Assembly: GCA_024641985.1 (NCBI GenBank)
Contig: JAHEBZ010000002.1
Location: forward strand, 1 to 64,000
Direction: 5' to 3'
Length of the DNA: 64,000 bases
Source of the DNA: Rhodoluna sp.
GTDB lineage: Bacteria; Actinomycetota; Actinomycetes; Actinomycetales; Microbacteriaceae
Positions within the stretch are counted from its first letter, which is position 1; each line of letters opens with the position of its first letter. The position numbers and the translations under genes are program-made. This document shows positions 35,029 through 43,084 of this stretch, in pieces. The notes beneath the pieces were generated by a model. The model was given only the letters and a program-made list of their open reading frames with translations. It was not told the origin of the DNA and made no database searches.

Positions 35029-35681
35029 TGTTTGATCGCCACATTGTTGTTGTAGAAGATGAGTCGCTTCTTCGCGACCTAATTGCCAAGAGTCTCGAAG
35101 CCGCCGGGTTTAAAGTTTCAACGGCAGCCAATGCCGCCGATGCTAAACGCGCCTGCGCCGCGGTTGACCCAGATGCTGTGGTGGTTGACATTGAGCTTGG
35201 CGCTGGCCCAAATGGCTTCGATTTTGCCGAAGTGTTATCGCGCACCTCGCCAGATGTTGGAATAGTTTTTCTCACCAATCTGCCCGACGCTCGTTGGGTG
35301 GGTCGCGATTCTAAGAATTTGCCAAACAATATTGCTTATCTGCGCAAGTCTCAGTTGGTTGATTCGCTAGATTTGGTCGCCGCTCTCGAGGCAGTATTGC
35401 ACGATTCGGTCACTTCTAAGCAACGGCACGACCTCGATGGAAACCGGCCGCTCGCCGAGCTATCTAGAAAGCAAATCTCAGTGCTGCAAAACCTTGCTCT
35501 TGGCTATTCAAATGCGCAAATCGCCGAGAAACGTGGCACCAGCGTTCGTGCTGTAGAAGGCATTGTGAGCCGCATTTTTCAGGCCTTAGAAATCGATGTT
35601 CTAGCCGAAGGAAACGCCAGAGTTGAAGCGGCCGGCCTGTATTTAAAGGCTTCTGGCAAGGCAATCGCAGAAGAAGAATAA
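35028..35681 (+). CDS. Response regulator with receiver and LuxR/NarL-type helix-turn-helix domains
   Basis: A 217-residue regulator. The receiver domain (residues 4-125) has acidic pocket E10/D11 and phosphoacceptor D54 in VVVDIELG. The C-terminal helix-turn-helix LSRKQISVLQNLALGYSNAQIAEKRG (about 145-200) is of the LuxR/NarL class. It is translationally coupled to the genes on either side (TAATG at both junctions), so its partner is the histidine kinase that follows. Its target genes are unknown. Confidence 0.87.
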   Translation: MFDRHIVVVEDESLLRDLIAKSLEAAGFKVSTAANAADAKRACAAVDPDAVVVDIELGAGPNGFDFAEVLSRTSPDVGIVFLTNLPDARWVGRDSKNLPNNIAYLRKSQLVDSLDLVAALEAVLHDSVTSKQRHDLDGNRPLAELSRKQISVLQNLALGYSNAQIAEKRGTSVRAVEGIVSRIFQALEIDVLAEGNARVEAAGLYLKASGKAIAEEE

Positions 35682-37429
35682 TGCGATCCGCGACAACACC
35701 TAGGGTCAAAATTTCGGAAGCCATTCAGAGCGTAGCTGGGCCGGTTAGCTTCAAGAATCGCACGCTCGCCCTATTTGCAATACCTTCATTTTCGGTGGTG
35801 ATGTTTGCTAACCCCGCCCGGCTTGCTGGCTCCCTGCTTGAGTGGTTTCTGATTGGCTGCATCGCTTATGCCGTTACCGTGATGGTTCTGCTGCTGTTTA
35901 AGGCTACAGTTTTGCCGGCGCGACCTCGCAAACCAAACTGGTGGCTAACAACTTTGGCGTTTTTCGCAGCCGGTGCGCTGCGAGGCTACTGCGTTTGGTT
36001 AGTTGGCCGCGAGTGGGGCATCGTTCCAGAAAGCGACCTTCTCTTTCGAATTACCAGCGGTTTCCTGTTGGTGCTCGGTGGGGTGGGCGGGTTGGCTATT
36101 TACGAAGCTTCAAGAATTCGGCAAGCAGAACAATTGGCGGCCTTGCATCTGCAAACCGCAAAATTAGATGAGCTTCGTGGCGGCATCCGTGAACGCATCC
36201 GCGTTTCGCAGCAGGAGTTGGTGAATAAAATAAGGGGCATCTTGGAGCCGATTGTTGCTCAATTGCTCACCGACATCGCTCGTTCCGATTCGACGTCGGC
36301 TCTTAATACAATTCGAGAAGCCGTTGATCAACTAATTCGCCCGCTGAGTCGAGAGATGGGCTCGGCCGGTTCCAATTTTGAACAGTCGTTGGTGGCAAAT
36401 GCGTTGGCGTCCACGGTAAAGATCTCGAAGAGTGTTTTGCCAAAGCGTGTTTTTGCTGGCTCGATGATGGTGCCATCGCTTGCTTTGTTTGCAACAATAA
36501 CGACTGCCCCAGGGCCTCTCGCTCTATACATAGAGGGTTCGGCGCTTGAAGCGTTTCTAATTTCCATTTTGCTAATTTTTGCCAGTTTCCAGATTCTGAA
36601 ATCGGCTACATCAAAGCTCTCGTTGCCCATTTGGGCAGCATTGTTGGTGAGCCTTGCTCCGGCGTTTATCGGGCCGCTTTTAATCAAAATCACTTTGGAT
36701 GCACTGGGCTGGGTTACCCCGGCATCAAGTTGGTATCAGTTTGCGTTGGTACTTTTTTGCACGGTTATTCTTGCTTTTTTGATGCAACTGACTCGCACGC
36801 AGCGAGCCGAGCACGAGCGCAATTTGCGCGTTGTGGTGCACGACTTAGGTGTTCTCAACTCTCAACTTCGCCAAGAGGTTTGGTTCAATCGCCGACGCAC
36901 GGCCGCAGTTTTGCACGGCCCCATCCAAGCATCGCTTTATGCATCGGCCATGCGCATCAAGCCCGGTGAAAAAATTTCACAAGAAATGTCTGCAACGGTA
37001 GAGCGAGACATAGCTCTAGCGCTGGCAAAGCTGGATGGATCAAACATGATTGAACCGTTTGATTCGGTTTTGGAACAAATAACTGAGGTCTGGGACGGAA
37101 TTGCCCAGATTTCGGTCGTTGAACAGCCGCTCGACCTACGCGAAGCTCTTGAGCGCAACCCAACGGCGGCAGCCTGTGCCCTCGAAATTATTCGTGAGGC
37201 GGTTAGCAACGCCATAAAACATGGTTCGGCGGGCAAAATTACAATATCGCTCAGCTTGGCCGACACGAACTTTATAGCCTTGGCCATCGCTAACGATGGG
37301 CTTGCCTTGTCGAAACAACGCGTTGCGGGCTATGGTTCGCAAATTTTGGATGAAGTCACATACGAGTGGTCGCTCGAATCGCTGCCGACCGGTGTCGAAT
37401 TAAAAGCGCTTGTCGCAATTCAGAAATGA
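35681..37429 (+). CDS. Membrane histidine kinase with split membrane domain
   Basis: A 582-residue sensor kinase. Transmembrane helices group in two blocks, about residues 28-140 and 258-370, separated by a helical cytoplasmic region (145-250, including QLIRPLSREMG) that looks like a degenerate dimerisation segment. After the second block comes a HisKA_3-like region with candidate phospho-His H412 in AVLHGPIQASL, then an HATPase domain with N-box EIIREAVSNAIKHG and G-box GYGSQILDEV. This differs from the usual extracytoplasmic sensor loop. It is the last gene of the operon and phosphorylates the preceding regulator (inference). Confidence 0.8.
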   Translation: MRSATTPRVKISEAIQSVAGPVSFKNRTLALFAIPSFSVVMFANPARLAGSLLEWFLIGCIAYAVTVMVLLLFKATVLPARPRKPNWWLTTLAFFAAGALRGYCVWLVGREWGIVPESDLLFRITSGFLLVLGGVGGLAIYEASRIRQAEQLAALHLQTAKLDELRGGIRERIRVSQQELVNKIRGILEPIVAQLLTDIARSDSTSALNTIREAVDQLIRPLSREMGSAGSNFEQSLVANALASTVKISKSVLPKRVFAGSMMVPSLALFATITTAPGPLALYIEGSALEAFLISILLIFASFQILKSATSKLSLPIWAALLVSLAPAFIGPLLIKITLDALGWVTPASSWYQFALVLFCTVILAFLMQLTRTQRAEHERNLRVVVHDLGVLNSQLRQEVWFNRRRTAAVLHGPIQASLYASAMRIKPGEKISQEMSATVERDIALALAKLDGSNMIEPFDSVLEQITEVWDGIAQISVVEQPLDLREALERNPTAAACALEIIREAVSNAIKHGSAGKITISLSLADTNFIALAIANDGLALSKQRVAGYGSQILDEVTYEWSLESLPTGVELKALVAIQK

Positions 37430-37432
37430 CAC

Positions 37433-37685
37433 TAGCCAAACGGCTTCGATTCGGGTAGGTTAGAAACGTTACGAATTCGTGACAGTAGTCGTTTGCAGTG
37501 CATCGTTTTGAATCACGTGGCCACCTAAGTGTCACCTCTGAGATGCACCAGTCTTTTCCTCTAAATGAGAATCCGCCGTATTGCGGATGCAGTTCTTGTG
37601 TGTGGGTTTAGCAGCTGTTCGACTAACCCACCGGCTCAGTGCAGCTACTCCCTGCAGAGCCATCACAATTGAATGAGGAATAACC
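37433..37685 (+). promoter_or_regulatory. Promoter and structured 5' leader of the DEAD-box helicase gene
   Basis: The candidate -35 TAGCCA (37433-37438) and -10 TAGGTT (37456-37461), 17 bp apart, predict a leader of about 218 nt with no reading frame of note. Four stems are visible: GTGCATC (37498-37504) with GATGCAC (37542-37548); ATCCGC (37571-37576) with GCGGAT (37583-37588); GTGGGTT-AG (37602-37611) with CTAACCCAC (37623-37631); and GGCTC-AG-TGCAG (37633-37644) with CTGCA-GAGCC (37652-37661). GAGGA lies 8 nt before the ATG. Cold-shock helicase mRNAs elsewhere carry long leaders; regulation here is inferred. Confidence 0.55.
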
Positions 37686-40010
37686 ATGCCTGGATTTGGC
37701 AAATCATCGTCGCGCGCGCCTAAGGGTGCCGGCCGCGACAACAACTTCAAGCCACGCGAAGACGGCCGTGGCGGTCGCTCAGAGGGTCGCTCAGTAGAAA
37801 ACGCACCTTCTCGCGCACCACGTGCAAAGGGTGCATTCTTCGAGAATGGCCCAAAAAAGACCTATGGTTCAGATGCACCTCGAGGCGAGCGCCCTTCATA
37901 CGGCCGCGATGACCGCAACGCGGGTCGCCCATCTGCTGGCCGCACTGGCTCACGTGAGATGAATGGTGGCCGCGAAGACCGCGGTCGCGATTGGTCGCCA
38001 CGCGGTAACGAAGGCACCGGCGCACCTGCCCGCAAGCCACGTTACAACTCAGATGACCGCGCGGCTCGCTCGGGTGGTTCAGATCGTCCAACCTATGGTC
38101 GCGATGGTGGCGCTCCGCGTTCATACGGAGACCGCGATTCACGCCCTTCTTATGGCAACCGTGATGGTGGCGCACCTCGCGGTGACCGCAACGATCGCCC
38201 TTCATACGGCCGCGATGACCGCGCTCCGCGTTCATACGGAGACCGCGATTCACGCCCTTCTTATGGCAACCGTGATGGTGGCGCACCTCGTGGCGACCGC
38301 AACGATCGCCCCTCATACGGCGACCGCAACGATCGCCCTCGCTTCGGTGGTTCAGGCGACCGCCGCGGTGGCATGTCGAACCGCCCGTTCGAAGACCGCA
38401 ACGAGTCACGCCGCGATTTCGCTTCACGCGACGACCGTGGCCCACGCCGTTCATTCGGCGATCGTGATTCACGCCCAGCCCGCGGTTTCTCAGAAGACCG
38501 CAACCCAAACCGTCCAGACCGTGCCGCACGCGATGACTCACGCGAGTCAACTTTCCGCGGTGCCCGCGACTCAAACCCAAACAAGAAGGCCTTCTTTGAG
38601 GATGTCGTTCTTGAGCGTCTAGACGCGGTTGAGCAGTCTGAGGCAATCACCACGAACTCGTTCGAAGAAATGGGCCTTCACCCGAAGGTAATCATTGCCC
38701 TAACCGGCATGGGTGCAGAAACTCCTTTCCCAATTCAGGCAAGCACAATTCCGGCAGCTATGTCGGGCCGCGATGTTCTTGGCCGCGGCAAGACCGGTTC
38801 TGGCAAGACAATCGCCTTCACCGTTCCGATGGTTCAAAAGCTAATCGCTGCCGGTTCGGTGCCTCGCAAGCCAGGCAAGCCACGCGCGCTAATTCTTGCG
38901 CCAACTCGTGAGCTAGCCGATCAGATCGACCGCACCGTAAACGGCATCGCCCGCGCTGTCGGTTTCTACACCGCCTGCATCTACGGTGGCGTTCCTCAGC
39001 GCAAGCAAGAGAACGCCATGAGCCGCGGTGTAGACATCGTGGTAGCAACGCCTGGCCGCCTCGAAGACCTAATGGCTCAGCGCATCATCGATCTTTCAGA
39101 GGTCGAAACCATGATCGTTGACGAGGCCGACCACATGTGCGACCTCGGTTTCATCGAAGGTGTTCGCCGAATCATGCGCGCAGCTGGCGACAGCCAAAAG
39201 TTGCTCTTCTCGGCAACGCTTGACCGCGAGGTTGACGCACTGGTTAAAGAATTCTTGCCAGACCCATATGTTTATGAAGTGCCAAACGAAGACAACGACA
39301 CCTCAAACATCGTGCACCGCGTTATGACTGTTGACAACGAAGACCGTTCAGCTGTGCTTTTGCGTTTGGTTCAAGGTGAAGGCAAGTCAATTATTTTCAC
39401 CCGCACCAAGATGACCGCCGAGCGCCTAAGCGAAAGTCTTACCCAAGCCGGAGTTCCGGCAGCTCGTTTGCACGGTGACCTAAACCAGAACCAGCGAAAC
39501 CGCAACCTAGAGCGTTTCACCAAGGGCGCATGTCGCGTTCTTGTGGCAACCGACGTTGCCGCTCGCGGAATCCACGTTGATGACGTTGCTTTCGTGGTTC
39601 AGGTAGATCCACCTGAGGAATACAAGACCTACCTGCACCGCTCTGGCCGCACCGGCCGTGCTAACAAGGAGGGTGTTGTAATCACCTTGATTCCACGCAG
39701 CCGTCGCCGCCGCATGGAAGATTTGCTTCGCCGCGCAGAGCGTGACGGCATCTTCTCGGAGGTTCGCCCTTCGAGTGAGTTGCTTGAGCAGCTAGCCGGC
39801 CCGATTGCCCCACCACCGGCACCTGAGGTTCTTGACTTTGGTGACTCACGTGGCGGTTCATCTCGTGAAGGCGGCCGCGGACGCGGTGGCTATGAGGGTC
39901 GTGGCGGTTCAGGTGGCGGTCGCAAGAGCAACTTCGGTGGCTCAGGCAAAGGCCGTTGGTCAGACAAGCCAAAGGGCGAGGGTCGCCCTCGTGCTCGCAA
40001 GTTCGACTAA
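37686..40010 (+). CDS. DEAD-box ATP-dependent RNA helicase with long Arg/Gly/Asp-rich N-terminal arm
   Basis: A 774-residue RNA helicase for rRNA maturation or cold-shock RNA unwinding. Residues 1-300 are a disordered Arg/Gly/Asp/Ser/Tyr-rich arm with repeats such as GDRDSRPSYGNRDGGAPRGD. The core follows: Q-motif TPFPIQASTIP, motif I GKTGSGKT, PTRELADQ, TPGRLEDL, DEAD in VDEADHM, SAT, ARGIHVDD and HRSGRTGR. The tail is RGG-rich and basic. The usual family has at most a C-terminal tail; the 300-residue N-terminal arm is unusual. Codon use suggests high expression. GAGGA precedes the ATG. Confidence 0.93.
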   Translation: MPGFGKSSSRAPKGAGRDNNFKPREDGRGGRSEGRSVENAPSRAPRAKGAFFENGPKKTYGSDAPRGERPSYGRDDRNAGRPSAGRTGSREMNGGREDRGRDWSPRGNEGTGAPARKPRYNSDDRAARSGGSDRPTYGRDGGAPRSYGDRDSRPSYGNRDGGAPRGDRNDRPSYGRDDRAPRSYGDRDSRPSYGNRDGGAPRGDRNDRPSYGDRNDRPRFGGSGDRRGGMSNRPFEDRNESRRDFASRDDRGPRRSFGDRDSRPARGFSEDRNPNRPDRAARDDSRESTFRGARDSNPNKKAFFEDVVLERLDAVEQSEAITTNSFEEMGLHPKVIIALTGMGAETPFPIQASTIPAAMSGRDVLGRGKTGSGKTIAFTVPMVQKLIAAGSVPRKPGKPRALILAPTRELADQIDRTVNGIARAVGFYTACIYGGVPQRKQENAMSRGVDIVVATPGRLEDLMAQRIIDLSEVETMIVDEADHMCDLGFIEGVRRIMRAAGDSQKLLFSATLDREVDALVKEFLPDPYVYEVPNEDNDTSNIVHRVMTVDNEDRSAVLLRLVQGEGKSIIFTRTKMTAERLSESLTQAGVPAARLHGDLNQNQRNRNLERFTKGACRVLVATDVAARGIHVDDVAFVVQVDPPEEYKTYLHRSGRTGRANKEGVVITLIPRSRRRRMEDLLRRAERDGIFSEVRPSSELLEQLAGPIAPPPAPEVLDFGDSRGGSSREGGRGRGGYEGRGGSGGGRKSNFGGSGKGRWSDKPKGEGRPRARKFD
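38111..38320 (+). repeat. 111-bp direct repeat inside the helicase gene
   Basis: Two tandem copies with period 111 bp (37 codons) start at 38111 and 38222. Over the 99 bp compared they differ at three positions, all synonymous. They encode the Arg/Asp/Tyr-rich unit of the N-terminal arm. Confidence 0.9.
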
Positions 40011-40021
40011 GCGCTAACTTC

Positions 40022-40062
40022 AAGAAATCCCCGACTGTTTTGGCAGTCGGGGATTTCTTTTT
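40022..40062 (+). terminator. Strong terminator after the RNA helicase gene
   Basis: Perfect 16-bp stem from AAGAAATCCCCGACTG (40022-40037) and its complement (40044-40059), loop TTTTGG, ending in a five-T run (40058-40062). Confidence 0.95.
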
Positions 40063-40139
40063 GCTTGCATATTCAAACCCGTTCAATCTTCACAGCGCTC
40101 TCACCCGATTCTCACAGAATCGACGCTCTAGATTGCAAA

Positions 40140-41618
40140 GTGGAGGCAGTGAAATTGGCAGATTTAACTCAGGCACAGGCACAGGTAGTGCTGAATAAAT
40201 TGACCTATGGTCAATCAAAGGCTTCGGTTGCCGATTTGCAAAAAAAGGGTCTCGAAAAATGGCTGACCGATCAGCTGAATCCCAAAAAGCCTGAAGCCAG
40301 CGGCTACCTAAAAAACCTCACTCCTTTTCGTTCGCAATCGATGACGGTCGCGCAAATTCAGTCAAATTTTTTGTTCAAAACCAAACCAATTCTTTTGGCA
40401 AATGAACTCACATATTTAACTATCCTTAGGCGCGCATACTCATCCCGGCAGGTTTTTGAAATGCTGGTCGAGCACTTCAGCGATTACGTGCCGGTGCCAC
40501 TGGCAAACAAAAGGTCGCCTTATCGAGGCGACTACGATAAGGCAGTCATCCGTGCAAATGCGCTCGGTTATTACCCCGATTTATTGGTTGCGGCCACCTA
40601 CCACCCGGCAATGCTCAAGTTTTTGAACGGCGACACAAACACGGCCACCCAGCCAAACGAAAACTATGGGCGCGAGTTTCTAGAGCTATTCACAATCACG
40701 CCCGCGGCAGGCTATAGCGAAGAGGATGTGAAAAACGCCGCCAAAATGTTCTCGGGCATGGGCTTCGAGGCTGCTAGCGGGGCAAGCAAGCTTAGGGTTA
40801 AGCAGCACTATTTTGGGGCAATCACGGCGTTTGGTTACACGGATGTCAACCCAACCAGCAGCAACGAGGCTCAAATTCGTGCTCGCATCGATAAGTTTGT
40901 GCAGCATTTCGCGCTGCTGCCCGAAACAGCCAGAGCATTTAGCGTGCGCATGGCAAGAAGGTTTGTTGAAGACCAGCCAGCCGAAACGCTGATCAACAAA
41001 ATGCAAATCGAATATCTGTCTAGCCGAGGGCACATTCCTAGCGTGTTTAAAGCCATGGCGCTCAGCAGTGAATTTGCCGCTGCTAAGGCCACCAAGGTGA
41101 AGCGCCCAATGGAGCACCTTGCCTCAACAATTCGAGTTTTAGATGCGCCACTGATTCGCGATGTGCCCGCGCCAAACCTCGAGGTTTTCAAAGATTATTT
41201 CAAAGCATCGCCGCTGCCGCCGTTGGCCGTTGCTTTAGCCAAGCAGGGCCACGCGCCTTTTGAGTGGCCGTTTCCGAATGGCTACCCCGATGCCGCAGAG
41301 CCCTGGACTGCCCTGACGGCTCAGGTGCAACGCTGGAACCTTTCCAACAAAATTACGGCGAAAAAGCTGCCGGCGGCATTCGGCGCAATCGATTACTCGA
41401 AGTTGATTGCTGTCAAAAGCGTCACCCCGGCTGCTATTGTGGCCGACTTGTCGATGCATTTTTATGGCGCGCAGCTAGCCCAATCAGAACGCGTTCAAAT
41501 TGAAGCAATTGTGGCAAAGAGCATCAAAAAGACCAGCAATCAAGCCAAATATGTTGCCGACATGGCGGCCCTCGCCTCGGCACTTTTGCTTTCTAGGCCA
41601 GATTGGAGCCTGCGATGA
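40140..41618 (+). CDS. DUF1800 family protein
   Basis: About 492 residues. The DUF1800 family is recognised by the N-terminal LTQAQAQVVLNKLTYGQ unit, the ENYGREFLELFTI block and the paired downstream DUF1501 gene. The biochemical function is unknown. No clear signal peptide is visible. The start is uncertain: GTG 40140 lies 5 nt after TAGATT (40129-40134) and could be leaderless, while TTG 40155 lies 8 nt after GGAGG and is a good alternative; the longer open frame from 40065 is unlikely. The stop overlaps the next gene (ATGA), so the pair is translationally coupled. Confidence 0.8.
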   Translation: MEAVKLADLTQAQAQVVLNKLTYGQSKASVADLQKKGLEKWLTDQLNPKKPEASGYLKNLTPFRSQSMTVAQIQSNFLFKTKPILLANELTYLTILRRAYSSRQVFEMLVEHFSDYVPVPLANKRSPYRGDYDKAVIRANALGYYPDLLVAATYHPAMLKFLNGDTNTATQPNENYGREFLELFTITPAAGYSEEDVKNAAKMFSGMGFEAASGASKLRVKQHYFGAITAFGYTDVNPTSSNEAQIRARIDKFVQHFALLPETARAFSVRMARRFVEDQPAETLINKMQIEYLSSRGHIPSVFKAMALSSEFAAAKATKVKRPMEHLASTIRVLDAPLIRDVPAPNLEVFKDYFKASPLPPLAVALAKQGHAPFEWPFPNGYPDAAEPWTALTAQVQRWNLSNKITAKKLPAAFGAIDYSKLIAVKSVTPAAIVADLSMHFYGAQLAQSERVQIEAIVAKSIKKTSNQAKYVADMAALASALLLSRPDWSLR

Positions 41619-42886
41619 AACAAGAGCACGACAACTGTGGTTGCGAAGAGTTTCAATCCCTTAGCCGCGGCTTCAGCCGTCGCGGTTTCTTGGGCGGCGT
41701 ATTAGCTCTTGGCGGAGGCCTTGCTATCTCGGTTGAGCCCGGCTTTGATTACGCTCTCGCTGCTCCAGGCGAAACCCGCGCCGATGTGATCGTTATGGTC
41801 TCGATGCGTGGCGGCATGGATGGCCTGATGGCGGTGCCGGTGCTTGGCGATTCACTGCTGCAGAGTTATCGGCCAACCACGGCAGTCAGAGACTCCGAAA
41901 ATCTCAATCTCGACAACCATTTTGGTCTTCACAAAAATTTGAGCGATTTCAAGAAAATGTTCGATGACCAAGAGTTGGCAATCGTTCACGCGGTGGGCAC
42001 CCCAACCGGCACAAGATCACACTTCGATGACCAGCTCTCGATTGAACTTGCCGCATACGACAACCCAGACACAACAACTGGTTGGCAAACCCGCTATTTG
42101 AAGGCAATCGGCAGCACCGAAGTGCTAACCGGGTTTTCGGCTTCTAAAAACAAGGCGGCTGGTTTTGCCGGCTCAACTATTGCCGCTACCTTCGACGATC
42201 TAACCCAAGTAACCATCGATTCGGTGGGTTCAGACCGAGCAAGCTATTTGCAACTTTTGAAAGAGATGCACAAAAATAGCGATCATCAGTGGGCAAAAAC
42301 CGGCTTGTCGACCATCGAGGCAGCTGAGCGCCTGCGAAATGTTGCTACCGAAACCCTGGCAACCTACCCAGAGAGCGCGTTTGGCCGCCGAATGAAGCTG
42401 CTGGCAACTTTGCTAAAAGCCGGAACCCCTATAAAGACGGCCAACATTGATTTTGGCGGTGACCTCGATGTGCACAGCGAGGCAGGCGTGGCGGTTGGCA
42501 CCATGGCCGACAACTTCAAAGATTTGAACGACACAATTGCCGCCTTCAAGGCCGATGTTGGCCCGTTGTGGGCAAACACCACAATTACAACTGTCACCGA
42601 GTTTGGCCGCCGTCTTCGCGAAAACGCTTCTGCCGGGGTAGACCACGGGTGGGGTTCGGCCATGTTTGTGATGGGCGGTGGCGTGAAGGGTGGCAAGGTT
42701 GTGGCCAATTGGCCGGGTTTAGAAGAGCGCAACTTGCACAACGGCGATTTGGCCGTAACGCTCGACTATCGCCATGTTTTGAGCGATGTTCTTCGCTATC
42801 GCGGAAACCTTTCGACAACCGAAATTAATGCGATCTTTCCGGGTTTTAAGTTTCAAGACCTAGGGCTTGCGCGGCAGCTGGGCTAA
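41615..42886 (+). CDS. DUF1501 family protein with Tat signal
   Basis: A 423-residue protein exported by the Tat pathway: SRRGFLGGVLALGGG is a twin-arginine signal near residues 20-35. The body is of the alkaline-phosphatase/sulfatase-like DUF1501 family (MVSMRGGMDGLMAVPV, HAVGTPTGTRSHFDDQ, TEFGRRLRENASAGVDHGWG with possible metal ligands). The function is unknown; DUF1501 and DUF1800 genes are commonly paired. ATG 41615 overlaps the upstream stop and is preferred over 41603. The rplJ promoter overlaps its 3' end. Confidence 0.85.
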   Translation: MKQEHDNCGCEEFQSLSRGFSRRGFLGGVLALGGGLAISVEPGFDYALAAPGETRADVIVMVSMRGGMDGLMAVPVLGDSLLQSYRPTTAVRDSENLNLDNHFGLHKNLSDFKKMFDDQELAIVHAVGTPTGTRSHFDDQLSIELAAYDNPDTTTGWQTRYLKAIGSTEVLTGFSASKNKAAGFAGSTIAATFDDLTQVTIDSVGSDRASYLQLLKEMHKNSDHQWAKTGLSTIEAAERLRNVATETLATYPESAFGRRMKLLATLLKAGTPIKTANIDFGGDLDVHSEAGVAVGTMADNFKDLNDTIAAFKADVGPLWANTTITTVTEFGRRLRENASAGVDHGWGSAMFVMGGGVKGGKVVANWPGLEERNLHNGDLAVTLDYRHVLSDVLRYRGNLSTTEINAIFPGFKFQDLGLARQLG

Positions 42887-42896
42887 CGGCTAAACT
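42867..42896 (+). promoter_or_regulatory. Candidate rplJ-rplL promoter
   Basis: TTGCGC (42867-42872), an 18-bp spacer and TAAACT (42891-42896), overlapping the end of the DUF1501 gene. The start would be near 42903. Confidence 0.5.
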
Positions 42897-42902
42897 GATA
42901 GC

Positions 42903-43084
42903 AGCCAAAGACCGTCGGTTTTGCAAGTTCGCAAGAGCAAGCAACGAAGGATACGAAAGTGTCAACCCGCGTAGGTGTGTGAAGAAGTTTCAAATTCTCT
43001 CGAATTTATTACTGCTCCGTGCGCTTGCGCCGGAGCATTTTTTATTTCCCGGGGCTACCGACACAAAAGAAATCAAGGAGTGCC
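42903..43084 (+). ncRNA. L10-type ribosomal protein leader
   Basis: About 180 nt of untranslated leader before rplJ. It contains a small hairpin (TTGC...GCAA near 42922-42935), the segment ACCCGCGTAGGTGTG near 42965, and a strong intrinsic terminator at 43013-43043. L10(L12)4 binds such leaders to repress rplJL in many bacteria. Assignment rests on position and general features, not on a covariance-model match. Confidence 0.6.
43013..43043 (+). terminator. Attenuator-like terminator inside the rplJ leader
   Basis: Stem TGCTCCG/CGGAGCA capped by GCG-CTTG-CGC with one bulged T, followed by TTTTTT. It ends 42 nt before the rplJ ATG and downstream of the rplJ promoter, so it should act as an attenuator rather than as the end of the previous operon alone. 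Confidence 0.8.

Noticed and set aside
38111-38320. CRISPR-like array
   Set aside because: The repeats are in frame inside a coding region, without unique spacers; they encode repeated residues of the helicase arm.
22085-42886. Genomic island or prophage between rplA and rplJ
   Set aside because: No integrase, att-like repeat, transposase or phage gene is visible, and base composition looks like the rest of the window.
43019-43084. N-terminal extension of ribosomal protein L10
   Set aside because: The frame reads through the leader terminator; the start at 43085 has AAGGAG and matches the known L10 N-terminus.
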